Assembly (NCBI GenBank): GCA_963666475.2
Contig: CAXXJM010000001.1
Span: 1,550,001 to 1,614,000 of the forward strand
DNA length: 64,000 bases
Direction of reading: 5' to 3'
From: JBFHIZ01 sp963666475
GTDB lineage: Bacteria; Bacillota; Clostridia; Lachnospirales; Lachnospiraceae
Shown: positions 16,447 to 25,217 of the stretch, piece by piece
How the letters are laid out: each line of letters begins with the position of its first letter
Position numbering within the stretch: position 1 is the stretch's first letter
Translations under genes and position numbers: made by a program
The notes under the pieces: generated by a model
The model's input: the letters and a program-made list of their open reading frames with translations, nothing else
What the model was told of the DNA's origin: nothing
Database searches by the model: none

Positions 16447-19400
16447 TTACATCCGGTACTTCATAGCTGGTTCCATGACCTTGATGTTTTCTTCTCCAAA
16501 TCCTTGTCTCATTTCATCCAAAAATTCTTCATGTATAAAAACATTGTAGTTGACTGGCAATGGTTTCATGGACTTACTCTCACGAATAAAAATCCGAACC
16601 TCTGACTGCCCAGGGTTGCCTCCCAACGAAGCATATAACTTTGATTTCATTTGCTCAAAAATCTGTTCATTATCAAACTGAATCCATAGCTGCTTTGGTA
16701 TTTCAGAAAAAGGCAGAATCTTCATGGCAATTACTTTTCCATTTTTTTCATCTTCAGCAGAAACCCTGCCTTTCACAAAGAGTTTTTCTTCTTCCCGAAA
16801 GTACTGTTCACTCTCTTCGTAAATCTTTGGAAATACTACAACTTCGACCTGTCCCACCAAATCTTCCAATGTTAAAAAAGCCATGGTTTTGTTGTTTCTT
16901 GTATATTTAATGGTTTTCCCAGCGAGGACCCCACCAATAATTACGGTATCACCGTCTTCAACTTCCATTTCTTCCGTCTCTTCATTTATGATGAAATCTA
17001 TGGATGTTGCTGTTTTTAGTTTTTCCCAAAGTTCTTGCACGGATTCAAGAGGGTGTCCACTGACATAAATTCCCAGCACTTCTTTTTCGAAAGACAAAAT
17101 GGTATTTTGATCATATTCACCGACATCAGGAAGTTCGCCATTCATGTCTTGCTTTTCTTCTTCAGTTGCAAAATCAAACAAAGTCATCTGCCCTGCCATG
17201 GACGACTTCTTTTCATGATGAATCTGATCCACAATCTGTGTATAAGCATACATAAACTGCTTTCTCGTTCCTTCGAGACTATCCAGTGCTCCTGCTTTGA
17301 TAAAATTCTCCAACGCACGTTTATTCACATCTGATTCGGATACACGTTTGATAAAGTCATGAAGATCTCGATACTTACCATTTCTTTTTCTTTCTTCTAC
17401 GACCGCTTCCATAACCGGAAGTCCTACTCCTTTTATCGCAGTAAGCGCATAACGAATTTTTCCATCACTCACACTAAACTTTGGTTCTCCTTCATTAATA
17501 TCTGGAGGCAAAATCTCAATTCCCATGCTCTTGCAAGTCAAAATATATTCTGCCACTTTTGAAGGATTATCAATGACCGATGTCATCAGCGCTGCCATAA
17601 ATTCTACTGGATAGTAGTATTTCAAATAGGCGGTCTGGTATGACACGATTGCATAGCATGCTGCATGTGATTTATTGAATGCATATTTCGCGAAGTCCGT
17701 CATCATATCAAAAATCTCAGAGGCTACATCCTCAGTGATTCCATTCTTGACACAACCCGGCACATGCTCTTCTTCATTCCCATAAATAAAGATTGCACGT
17801 TCCTTCTTCATGACTTCTTCTTTCTTTTTTGACATCGCTCTACGTAGCAAATCACTACGTCCCAAGGTATATCCTGCAAGATCTCGCACGATTCGCATAA
17901 CTTGTTCTTGATATACGATACAACCATATGTATCATTTAGAATTGGTTCCAATTCCGGACAAGCATACTCTACTTCATTTTGATTGTTCTTTCCTTTAAT
18001 ATATTTCGGAATGAAATCCATTGGACCTGGACGATAAAGCGAAATTCCTGCTATCAAATCATCCAGACGTTCCGGTTTCAGTTCCTTCATAAAGTTCTTC
18101 ATACCAGCCGATTCCAACTGAAACACTCCGTCGGTTTTTCCAGTCCCCAAGCTAGCCAACACCGCTTTATCATCATAGTCGATTGCATCAATATCTATTT
18201 CTTTTCCCGTTTTTTCTGCAACCATTCGCACTGCATTCTGTATGACTGTGAGTGTTCGAAGTCCCAAAAAGTCCATCTTCAAAAGTCCTAGTTCTTCAAG
18301 TGTGACCATCGTGAACTGCGTCGTCGTCGAACCATCAGACCCTCTGGAAAGTGGGACAAATTCTTCTGCCGCTTGTGGACAGATTACCACTCCAGCCGCA
18401 TGCATTGAGGTGTGTCTCGGTAATCCTTCTAAACGTTTACACATATCAATCAAAAAATGAACTTGATCATCTTCTTCATATAGGCTTCTGAATTCATGGT
18501 TCTTTTCCAAAGCCAAGTCTATGGTCATCTTAAGCTCATTCGGAATCATTTTAGCGATTTCACTCACTCTTGCATAAGGAATATCCATCACTCGTCCAAC
18601 ATCTCGAATCACACCCTTTGCAGCCATCGTTCCAAACGTTACAATTTGTACTACTTTTTCAGTGCCGTATTTTCGAACTACATAGTCTATGACTTCCTGC
18701 CGTCTTTCGTATCCAAAATCAATATCGATATCGGGCATCGATACACGATCCGGGTTCAAGAATCGTTCGAACAATAAATTGTATCGAATCGGATCCAGAT
18801 TTGTAATCTCCAAAACATATGCAACGATACTTCCCGCCGCCGAACCACGTCCCGGTCCTACCATAATTTGGTTTTGTTTTGCATAGTTGATAAAGTCCCA
18901 AACAATTAAGAAATAGTCAACAAAACCCATCGTTCTGATGATCCCAAGCTCATACTGTAGGCGTTCTCTCAATTCTTCCGTGACATCATGATATCTCTTT
19001 TCAAGTCCTTTTTCGCACAATTCCTGTAAATAGGACCATGAATCATACCCTTTTGGGACTTCATAGTGTGGAAGTTTTGTCACCCCAAACTCGATTTCCA
19101 CTTCACATCGATCCGCAATTTTCTGCGTATTATCGATTGCTTGTGGTGCATACGGAAATAATGCGCGCATCTCTTCTTCGCTTTTGATATAGTATTGTCC
19201 ACCCTCATATCTCATACGATTTTCATCCATGAGTTTTTTCCCAGTCTGTAAGCACAATAAAATATCATGGGACTGCTCATCTTCCGCATAAGTATAGTGA
19301 ATATCATTGGTCGCTACCAATTCAATTCCCAGCTCCTTACTCATCTTAACCAGTTCCATGTTTACAATGTGTTGTTCCTGTATTCCGTGATCCTGAAGTT

Positions 19401-19920
19401 CAAGAAAAAAATTTCCTTTCCCAAAACAAGTCTCATATTTTATCGCTGCTTTTTGAGCTTCACCAATCAGTCCCTGCATGACGTATCGCTGCACTTCTCC
19501 ACCAAGACACGCAGAAAGCGCAATAATCCCTTCGTGGTACTGGTTTAGAATTTCCATATCCACTCTTGGTTTGTAATAAAACCCTTCCGTAAACCCACGG
19601 CTTACGATTTTCATTAAATTCGCATACCCGGTATTATTTTCCGCAAGCAAGACAAGGTGATAATAACGGTCTTCACCACCCGTAAGTTCTTTATCAAAAC
19701 GTGAATTGGGAGCAACATATACTTCACAACCTATAATCGGTTTGATACCAGCTTTCTTAGCCGCACGATAAAAATCAATTACACCATACATCACGCCGTG
19801 ATCTGTAATCGCTGCACTATTCATCCCTAAGTTCTTAACCTGCTTCACGCATTCTGTAATTTTATTTGATCCATCCAACAAACTATACTCTGTATGAAGA
19901 TGTAAATGTGTAAATGCCAT
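16447..19920 (-). CDS. dnaE: DNA polymerase III subunit alpha, DnaE type
   Basis: Replicative C-family polymerase, 1157 residues, the usual DnaE size. N-terminal PHP domain begins HLHLHTEYSLLDG (residues about 5-17); the catalytic palm carries MPDIDIDFGYERR near residue 400 and further acidic residues near 550; a helix-hairpin-helix and an OB-fold (MAFLTLEDLVGQVEVVVFP, about 1010-1030) follow. Firmicutes normally also have PolC; this is the DnaE partner. The ribosome site is weak (GAAGGG rather far from the ATG). A promoter lies at 19971-19999. No other reading frame of significance lies inside; the many short plus-strand frames are antisense shadows. Confidence 0.96.
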   Translation of the reverse strand: MAFTHLHLHTEYSLLDGSNKITECVKQVKNLGMNSAAITDHGVMYGVIDFYRAAKKAGIKPIIGCEVYVAPNSRFDKELTGGEDRYYHLVLLAENNTGYANLMKIVSRGFTEGFYYKPRVDMEILNQYHEGIIALSACLGGEVQRYVMQGLIGEAQKAAIKYETCFGKGNFFLELQDHGIQEQHIVNMELVKMSKELGIELVATNDIHYTYAEDEQSHDILLCLQTGKKLMDENRMRYEGGQYYIKSEEEMRALFPYAPQAIDNTQKIADRCEVEIEFGVTKLPHYEVPKGYDSWSYLQELCEKGLEKRYHDVTEELRERLQYELGIIRTMGFVDYFLIVWDFINYAKQNQIMVGPGRGSAAGSIVAYVLEITNLDPIRYNLLFERFLNPDRVSMPDIDIDFGYERRQEVIDYVVRKYGTEKVVQIVTFGTMAAKGVIRDVGRVMDIPYARVSEIAKMIPNELKMTIDLALEKNHEFRSLYEEDDQVHFLIDMCKRLEGLPRHTSMHAAGVVICPQAAEEFVPLSRGSDGSTTTQFTMVTLEELGLLKMDFLGLRTLTVIQNAVRMVAEKTGKEIDIDAIDYDDKAVLASLGTGKTDGVFQLESAGMKNFMKELKPERLDDLIAGISLYRPGPMDFIPKYIKGKNNQNEVEYACPELEPILNDTYGCIVYQEQVMRIVRDLAGYTLGRSDLLRRAMSKKKEEVMKKERAIFIYGNEEEHVPGCVKNGITEDVASEIFDMMTDFAKYAFNKSHAACYAIVSYQTAYLKYYYPVEFMAALMTSVIDNPSKVAEYILTCKSMGIEILPPDINEGEPKFSVSDGKIRYALTAIKGVGLPVMEAVVEERKRNGKYRDLHDFIKRVSESDVNKRALENFIKAGALDSLEGTRKQFMYAYTQIVDQIHHEKKSSMAGQMTLFDFATEEEKQDMNGELPDVGEYDQNTILSFEKEVLGIYVSGHPLESVQELWEKLKTATSIDFIINEETEEMEVEDGDTVIIGGVLAGKTIKYTRNNKTMAFLTLEDLVGQVEVVVFPKIYEESEQYFREEEKLFVKGRVSAEDEKNGKVIAMKILPFSEIPKQLWIQFDNEQIFEQMKSKLYASLGGNPGQSEVRIFIRESKSMKPLPVNYNVFIHEEFLDEMRQGFGEENIKVMEPAMKYRM

Positions 19921-19970
19921 ATTCTTGACCAGCCCTTCGTAAATATTTCAGTAAGAATTTTCAATACTTA

Positions 19971-19999
19971 ATTTTAACATTTGCCTTCGGAATATTCAA
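19971..19999 (-). promoter_or_regulatory. Probable dnaE promoter
   Basis: On the minus strand, -35 TTGAAT (19994-19999) and -10 TAAAAT (19971-19976), 17 bases apart, some 50 bases upstream of the dnaE ATG and just outside the repeat array. Confidence 0.6.
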
Positions 20000-20092
20000 C
20001 GAATAACCGTGCGATTGTGCAAATAGCAACGCGCTGCGATAGTAGGTTGTTTCTACGGTTGTTTCTGATGTGGGTTTTTCTGATGTGAGTTT

Positions 20093-21770
20093 TTCTCGCC
20101 TGCGATACTCGATTCTCCCTGACCTCGCTCTCACTCCGTATTTTTCGTAGCAGAACTAACTCGCAGAATACGCTCGTAAGTGCTGACGGAAAATAAGGGG
20201 TCAGGTCGCATCGGTATCACATGCGAGAATTGGTTCATCACAATATAGAAAAGAGGTATGCTCCTGTATGGGGATGTGTATCACAAGAATTCAACATGAG
20301 ATTACAGTCGCTTTTCACACATAAAGCGAATCAAAATATTTCTTGATCAAATCCAGTACAGAGAAACTACGAAACATGTCACCGAAGCTCTTTCATAAAT
20401 CGTCAGCACCACAAACATTTCTATTGCGTGGTTCTCTCACTGCGATACTCCATTCTCCCTGACCTCGCTCTCGCTCCGTATTTTTCGTAGCAGTACTAAC
20501 TCGCACACTACGCTCGTAAGTGCTGACGGAAAATAAGGGGTCAGGTCGCATCGGTATCGCAGGTGAGAATTGCCCCATTACAATATAGAAAAGAGGTTTG
20601 CTCGCGTATGGATGTATATCACAAGAATTCAACATGAGATTACAGTCGCTTTTCATACATAAAGCAAGCCAAAATATTTCTTGATTAAAGCCACTACAGA
20701 GAAACTGCGAAACATGTCTCCGAAGCTCTTTCATAAATCGCCAGCTTCGCAAACATTTCTATTGTGAGTTTTCTCTCGCCTGCGATACTCGATTCTCCCC
20801 GACCTCGCTCTCACTCCGTATTTTTCGTAGCAGTACTAACTCTCAGAATACGCTCGTAAGTGCTGACGGAAAATAAGGGGTCAGGTTGCATCGGTATCAC
20901 ATGCGAGAATTGGCTCATTACAATATAGAAAAGAGGTTTGCTCCTGTATGAGGATGTATATCACAAGAATTCAACATGAGATTACAGTCGCTTTTCACAC
21001 ATAAAGCGAATCAATACATTTCTTGAATTAATTAAATGCAGAGAAACTTCGAAACATGTCACCGAAGTTCTTTCATAAATCGTCAGCTTCGCAAACATTT
21101 CTATTGTGAGTTTCTCTCGCCTGCGATACTCGATTCTCCCCGACCTCGCTCTCACTCCGTATTTTTCGTAGCAGTACTAACTCTCAGAATACGCTCGTAA
21201 GTGCTGACGGAAAATAAGGGGTCAGATCGTATCGGTATCGCAGGCGAGAATTGGCTCATTACAATATAGAAAAGAGGTATGCTCCTGTATGGGGATGTAT
21301 ATCACAAGAATTCAACATGAGATTACAGTCGCTTTTCACACATAAAGCAAGCCAAAATATTTCTTGATTAAAGCCACTACAGAGAAACTGCGAAACATGT
21401 CTCCGAAGCTCTTTCATAAATCGCCAGCACCACAAACATTTCTATTGCGTGGTTCTCTCACTGCAATACTCGATTCTCCCTGACCACGCTCTCGCTCCGT
21501 ATTTTTCGTAGCAGTACTAACTCGCAGAATACGCTCGTAAGTGCTGACGCAAAATAAGGGGTCAGGTCGCATCGGTATCGCAGGCGAGAATTGGCTCATT
21601 ACAATATAGAAATGAGGTTTGCTCCTGTATGGGGATGTATATCACAAGAATTCAACATGAGATTACAGTCACTTTTCATACATAAAGCGAGCAAAATATT
21701 TCTTAATTAAATCCAGTACAGAGAAACTGCGAAACATGTCACCGAAGCTCTTTCATAAATCGTCAGCACT
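20093..21770. repeat. Tandem array of five ~340 bp units, each containing a ~138 bp palindrome
   Basis: Palindromic modules lie at 20093-20229, 20432-20569, 20771-20909, 21112-21250 and 21453-21590; starts are spaced 339, 339, 341 and 341 bases. The clearest copy (fourth) begins and ends with the same 15 bases inverted, TCTCGCCTGCGATAC, and its inner arms keep pairing (CCGTATTTTTCG with a GGAAAATAAGG counterpart), so each module could form one long imperfect hairpin. About 200 non-palindromic bases join consecutive modules. The linkers fall into two variants (ending ...CACCACAAACATTTC before copies 2 and 5, ...CTTCGCAAACATTTC before copies 3 and 4), a mosaic suggesting unequal recombination. 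Short minus-strand frames run through some units but are broken in others, so I do not call them genes. Confidence 0.85.
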
Positions 21771-21801
21771 TACGAGCGTATTCTGCGAGTTAGTACTGCT
21801 A
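21762..21801. repeat. Inverted fragment of the palindromic repeat
   Basis: The last linker runs into CGTCAGCA and continues as the reverse complement of the palindrome core (CTTACGAGCGTATTCTGCGA, then GTTAGTACTGCTACGA). The shared CGTCAGCAC at the switch point looks like a short-homology inversion or template-switch junction that ended the array. Confidence 0.7.
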
Positions 21802-22033
21802 CGATTTATGCTAAGCGAAAGCGTGAGCTGCGGTGCTTGTTTTCGTTGTTTCTCGTCCATGGCACATATCATGAACGACCTTGTTAATTGTGGCACTTAC
21901 TTTCGTTGTTTCTCGTCCATGCCACATATCACGAACATCCTTGCGAGCTACTCTGCTACGATTTATGCTAAGCGAAAGCGTGAGCTGCGGTGCTTGCTTT
22001 CGTTGTTTCTCGTCCTTGCCACATACCATGAAC
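21796..22033. repeat. Second repeat family: three copies of a 36 bp core, two with an extended leader
   Basis: The core starts TTTCGTTGTTTCTCGTCC and ends near CACATATCATGAAC at 21841-21876, 21901-21936 and 21998-22033. The first and third copies are preceded by the same ~45 bases (CTGCTACGATTTATGCTAAG onward, 21796 and 21953). A minus-strand frame (21811-22167) crosses it, repeating HGRETTK, but has no ribosome site; I regard it as non-coding. Confidence 0.75.
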
Positions 22034-22057
22034 ATTTTCGCACTCCTTATATAGACA

Positions 22058-22300
22058 TTGGGTAAAAACTCTTTGAAAACATGTACTTTTATCCAATCTC
22101 TCGTTTTAGAAATATTTGAAACATCCCTTTGGGTAATAGTACATCCTATTATAGAGCTTTTGTCCAAACGATAGTGAAACTTTGGGTAGTTTATTACTAT
22201 TACGCAACTAATTTATCCAAACAATAGATTTAAAGGCCCCACCACGCTTTCAACCATGTGTTTTGGACAAATATTGTAAAAAATGAGAACATTTGTCCAA
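22058..22300. repeat. Island of eight TTGGRYA heptamers (non-coding)
   Basis: Sites in either orientation at 22058-22064, 22090-22096, 22129-22134 (TTGGGTA begins 22128), 22161-22167, 22182-22188, 22214-22220, 22263-22269 and 22294-22300: TTGGGTA, TTGGATA and TTGGACA or their complements. Two carry the same flank (TGTCCAAACGATAG and TATCCAAACAATAG). Chance would give roughly 0.1 site in this length. No gene is visible here. A hairpin CACCTGC-ATA-GCAGGTG follows at 22356-22372. A second island lies at 59600-59882. Confidence 0.65.
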
Positions 22301-22394
22301 TTGCTAAGCTGTTTTCCTAGAATTTTTTGATGAAAGCTAAAGCTATTTGGGAACGCACCTGCATAGCAGGTGGTTTATTGTAATCTTGGTTATA

Positions 22395-22434
22395 AAAAAG
22401 CGACCCTATACATGTACATGCATCGGTCGCTTTT
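22395..22434 (-). terminator. metK terminator
   Basis: Stem AAAAAGCGACC (22395-22405) / GGTCGCTTTT (22425-22434), followed on the minus strand by a run of T. It begins 16 bases beyond the metK stop. Confidence 0.85.
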
Positions 22435-22449
22435 CATTTTTATAAACCT

Positions 22450-23637
22450 CTATAGATATTTCTTAAGATCTTCCACTTTATCCAATTTTTCCCATGGGAA
22501 TGTCACATCAGTTCTTCCAAAGTGACCATATGCTGCTGACTTTTTATAAATTGGTCTGCGCAGGTCAAGTGCTTTGATAATTCCGGCTGGTCTAAGATCA
22601 AAGTTTTCACGAATGATTTCTACAAGTCTTTCATCATGAAGTTTTCCTGTTCCAAATGTATCAACCATGATTGACATCGGATGCGCTACTCCAATCGCAT
22701 AAGCAAGTTGGATTTCACATTTATCCGCAAGCCCTGCTGCAACAAGATTCTTTGCAACATATCTTGCTGCATAAGCAGCACTTCTATCTACTTTAGTACA
22801 ATCTTTTCCAGAAAAAGCCCCGCCGCCGTGACGAGCGTATCCACCATAGGTATCTACTATGATTTTTCTTCCAGTAAGTCCACTGTCACCGTGAGGTCCA
22901 CCAATTACAAAACGGCCAGTAGGATTGATGTAAAATTCTGTCTTATCATCCACCATTTCTTGCGGAATAAACTTATCAAAAATGTGTGTCTTGATGTCTT
23001 GATGAATTTGTTCCTGTGATACATTCTCGGCATGCTGCGTAGAAAGAACAACTGCTTCAAGACGCTTTGGTTTTCCGCTTTCGTCGTATTCTACAGAAAC
23101 CTGTGTTTTCCCGTCTGGTCTTAAGTATGGAAGTGTACCGTTCTTACGCACTTGTGCCAACTCATAAGCGAGTTTATGTGCAAGCGAAGCTGGAAAAGGC
23201 ATATATTCTTCAGTTTCATTCGTTGCATAACCAAACATCATTCCCTGATCCCCTGCTCCGATTGCATCCAATTCCTCTTCTGTCATCGTATGTTCTTTTG
23301 CTTCTAAAGCTTTATCAACTCCCATTGCAATATCCGCAGATTGTTTATCAAGGACCACCATAACAGCACATGTTCTACCGTCAAATCCACACTCTTCATT
23401 ATCGTAACCGATTTCTAAAACAGTATCACGTACGATTGATGGAATGTCTACAATTGCTTTTGACGTAATTTCTCCCATAACCATAACCATTCCTGTTGTA
23501 GTACATGTTTCACAAGCCACACGGCTCATTGGGTCTTGTTCCATCATCGCATCAAGGATCGCATCTGAGATCGCATCACACATTTTGTCCGGATGTCCTT
23601 CTGTCACGGATTCTGATGTAAATAATAATTTTTCCAT
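22450..23637 (-). CDS. metK: S-adenosylmethionine synthetase
   Basis: Makes SAM from methionine and ATP. 395 residues, three-domain MAT fold: TSESVTEGHPDKMCDAISDAILD at residues 7-29, the loop GAGDQGMMFGYA near 118-129, GRFVIGGPHGDSGLTGRKIIVDTYGG near 246-271 and GGGAFSGKDCTKVDRSAAYAAR near 276-297 (ATP/phosphate site). AGGAAG precedes the ATG. Transcription is preceded by a SAM-I riboswitch and terminator (23744-23903), so synthesis should fall when SAM is abundant. Confidence 0.97.
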   Translation of the reverse strand: MEKLLFTSESVTEGHPDKMCDAISDAILDAMMEQDPMSRVACETCTTTGMVMVMGEITSKAIVDIPSIVRDTVLEIGYDNEECGFDGRTCAVMVVLDKQSADIAMGVDKALEAKEHTMTEEELDAIGAGDQGMMFGYATNETEEYMPFPASLAHKLAYELAQVRKNGTLPYLRPDGKTQVSVEYDESGKPKRLEAVVLSTQHAENVSQEQIHQDIKTHIFDKFIPQEMVDDKTEFYINPTGRFVIGGPHGDSGLTGRKIIVDTYGGYARHGGGAFSGKDCTKVDRSAAYAARYVAKNLVAAGLADKCEIQLAYAIGVAHPMSIMVDTFGTGKLHDERLVEIIRENFDLRPAGIIKALDLRRPIYKKSAAYGHFGRTDVTFPWEKLDKVEDLKKYL

Positions 23638-23743
23638 TTAATTCTTCCTTTCTTTTACATATATATTCTCTAGGATCAGGAAGCGTATTCATCCTTATTT
23701 TATTTTTTACTCACTAATTAAACTCTTCATTTATCTTAGAAAA

Positions 23744-23903
23744 TAAAAAACCCGCTCATTATAAAATAAGCGGACTTGAATAAAATACTCAAACCCTCTT
23801 ATTGCTCGATTTAATCTTTCGCTCAGGTTGGCACCTTCCTAAAAACTTAGGGGTTGCCGTGGTTTCACAGATCCTATGTATCTCCGCCACTCTGAATAAG
23901 AGA
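23744..23903 (-). promoter_or_regulatory. SAM-I (S-box) riboswitch with transcription terminator, controlling metK
   Basis: On the minus strand the aptamer starts with CTCTTATTCAGAGTGGCGGA and contains the S-box hallmarks GGCAACC, GGTGCCAA and a closing GAGCGAAAGATTAAAT, with P1 formed by CTCTTATT (23895-23902) and AATAAGAG (about 23797-23804). It is followed by a terminator hairpin GTCCGCTTAT / ATGAGCGGG (23751-23775) and a T run (23744-23750). By S-box knowledge, SAM binding stabilises P1 and lets the terminator form. About 106 bases then separate the terminator from metK. Confidence 0.93.
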
Positions 23904-23965
23904 ATATAATATGCTGCTTTTTATGACTTTTTCACAAAAAAGCAGACGTTTATTTGATTACTCCT

Positions 23966-23994
23966 ACAATACACCTTTTTTTAAATTTCGTCAA
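23966..23994 (-). promoter_or_regulatory. Promoter of the SAM riboswitch-metK transcript
   Basis: On the minus strand, -35 TTGACG (23989-23994), 17 bases, -10 TATTGT (23966-23971); transcription would start about 55 bases before the aptamer. Confidence 0.65.
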
Positions 23995-24005
23995 GCGTCT
24001 AATCG

Positions 24006-24034
24006 TTGACAACATAGGAAATTATGACTATAAT
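24006..24034 (+). promoter_or_regulatory. Consensus promoter of the HD-GYP gene
   Basis: Perfect TTGACA (24006-24011) and TATAAT (24029-24034) with 17 bases between, about 50 bases upstream of the ATG and back-to-back with the metK promoter. Confidence 0.85.
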
Positions 24035-24090
24035 TCAGCTTAGGGTATCTTTGCATCTACTAAACAAAAGCAAATAGACAGGGGCATACA

Positions 24091-25188
24091 ATGAAAAGAA
24101 TTAGTACTGACCAACTCGTTCCAGGTATGATCATCGCATCAGACGTATACACGTTCAATGATCAGCTCGTTTTACCAAAAGGTCTTTCCTTGACAGACAA
24201 ATCCATAACTCGCTTACGCTTTTACTCGATTGACACGGTTAAGATTGTCAAAGAATCCATTCCAGGAGAAAATGAAATAGGACACGACTCAAAAAAAGAA
24301 ACGACTCGTAAGAGATATTCTGAACGTTACAAAAACTCAGAGGTCTTTAACGATTTTAAAAAGCAATTTGAATCAACTGTTTTTTCTATCCAAAACTCCA
24401 TGCTCGATTTGGTCGAGCACAACAAAGAATTAGATATTCAATCCATACTTTCGCAAACTTTAGAAGTATTTAAAATCAACGATGGCAACTTTGACTTATT
24501 TAATATGCTTCACAATCTGCGCTCTTATGATGACGACACCTTCGCCCACAGCGTAAATGTTGCCTTAATATGCAACATCTTTGCAAAATGGTTGAAAATG
24601 AGCGACCAAGAAGTCGAAACAGCGACTCTGGCAGGGCTTCTTCACGATGTTGGAAAGCTTAAAATTCCAAACAACATCATTCACAAACCCGCAAGGCTTA
24701 CCAATGAAGAATACGAAGTTATCAAAAAACATCCCATCGAAAGTTACAACATACTAAAATCTTTACCGTCCATCAATGATCATGTAAAAAAAGCAGCTCT
24801 CATGCACCATGAACGTTGCAACGGCTCTGGTTATCCACTTGGGATTATGAATTCACAAATTGATCCATTTGCAAAAATTGTATCGATTGTTGATGTATAT
24901 GAAGCCACAACCGCTCCTAGAGTTTATCGAGGAGCACTTTCTCCATTTGAGGTGATTGGACTATTCCAATTTGAAGGAATACAAAAATATGATGTCCTTT
25001 ATATTATGACTTTCTTAGAGAATATCATTAATACCTATTTGCATTATGATGTCCTTCTTAGTGATGGTACAGAAGGAACAATTGTTTTTATCAATAAACA
25101 GGATCTTTCTCGTCCAATCATACAAGTAAACAATCAGTTTATTGACCTATCCGCATATCCAACCTTATCTATTCAAAAGGTTCTATAA
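24091..25188 (+). CDS. HD-GYP domain protein, probable cyclic-di-GMP phosphodiesterase
   Basis: Cytosolic 365-residue protein. An N-terminal domain (about 1-65, DUF3391-like: ISTDQLVPGMIIASDVY) precedes the HD-GYP domain (about 145-310). The HD pair is in GLLHDVGKLKIP (about 187-198), followed by KKHPIESYNIL, the GYP signature HHERCNGSGYPLG (about 241-253) and DVYEATTAPRVYRGALSP (about 271-288). These residues are those needed for metal binding and cyclic dinucleotide hydrolysis. The C-terminal 55 residues form a separate small beta-rich segment. It stands alone, with a strong promoter and a shared bidirectional terminator at its end. Ribosome site AGGGG precedes the ATG. Confidence 0.9.
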   Translation: MKRISTDQLVPGMIIASDVYTFNDQLVLPKGLSLTDKSITRLRFYSIDTVKIVKESIPGENEIGHDSKKETTRKRYSERYKNSEVFNDFKKQFESTVFSIQNSMLDLVEHNKELDIQSILSQTLEVFKINDGNFDLFNMLHNLRSYDDDTFAHSVNVALICNIFAKWLKMSDQEVETATLAGLLHDVGKLKIPNNIIHKPARLTNEEYEVIKKHPIESYNILKSLPSINDHVKKAALMHHERCNGSGYPLGIMNSQIDPFAKIVSIVDVYEATTAPRVYRGALSPFEVIGLFQFEGIQKYDVLYIMTFLENIINTYLHYDVLLSDGTEGTIVFINKQDLSRPIIQVNNQFIDLSAYPTLSIQKVL

Positions 25189-25190
25189 AA

Positions 25191-25215
25191 AAAACCGCTC
25201 ATTTGAGCGGTTTTT
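25191..25215. terminator. Bidirectional terminator between the HD-GYP gene and murA
   Basis: AAAACCGCTC-ATTT-GAGCGGTTTTT: A run, 6 bp GC stem and T run on both strands, filling the 29-base gap between convergent genes. Confidence 0.9.
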
Positions 25216-25217
25216 AA

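Noticed and set aside
20393..20752. 119-aa minus-strand open frame in the repeat array, with a 61-aa relative at 21414-21599
   Set aside because: Both lie across palindrome copies 2 and 5; the other copies carry stops in that frame, there is no ribosome site, and the translation follows the DNA repeat rather than a protein pattern.
20093..21770. CRISPR array
   Set aside because: The repeat period is about 340 bases with palindromes of about 138 bases and nearly identical spacers. No cas genes are nearby.
21811..22167. 118-aa minus-strand frame with repeated HGRETTK
   Set aside because: The repetition is that of the 36-base DNA repeat. There is no ribosome site and the frame extends into the heptamer island.
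22356..22372. CACCTGC-ATA-GCAGGTG hairpin as a terminator
   Set aside because: The following T run is poor (GTTTATTG) and no plus-strand transcript is known to end here. It was left as a plain hairpin in the island entry.
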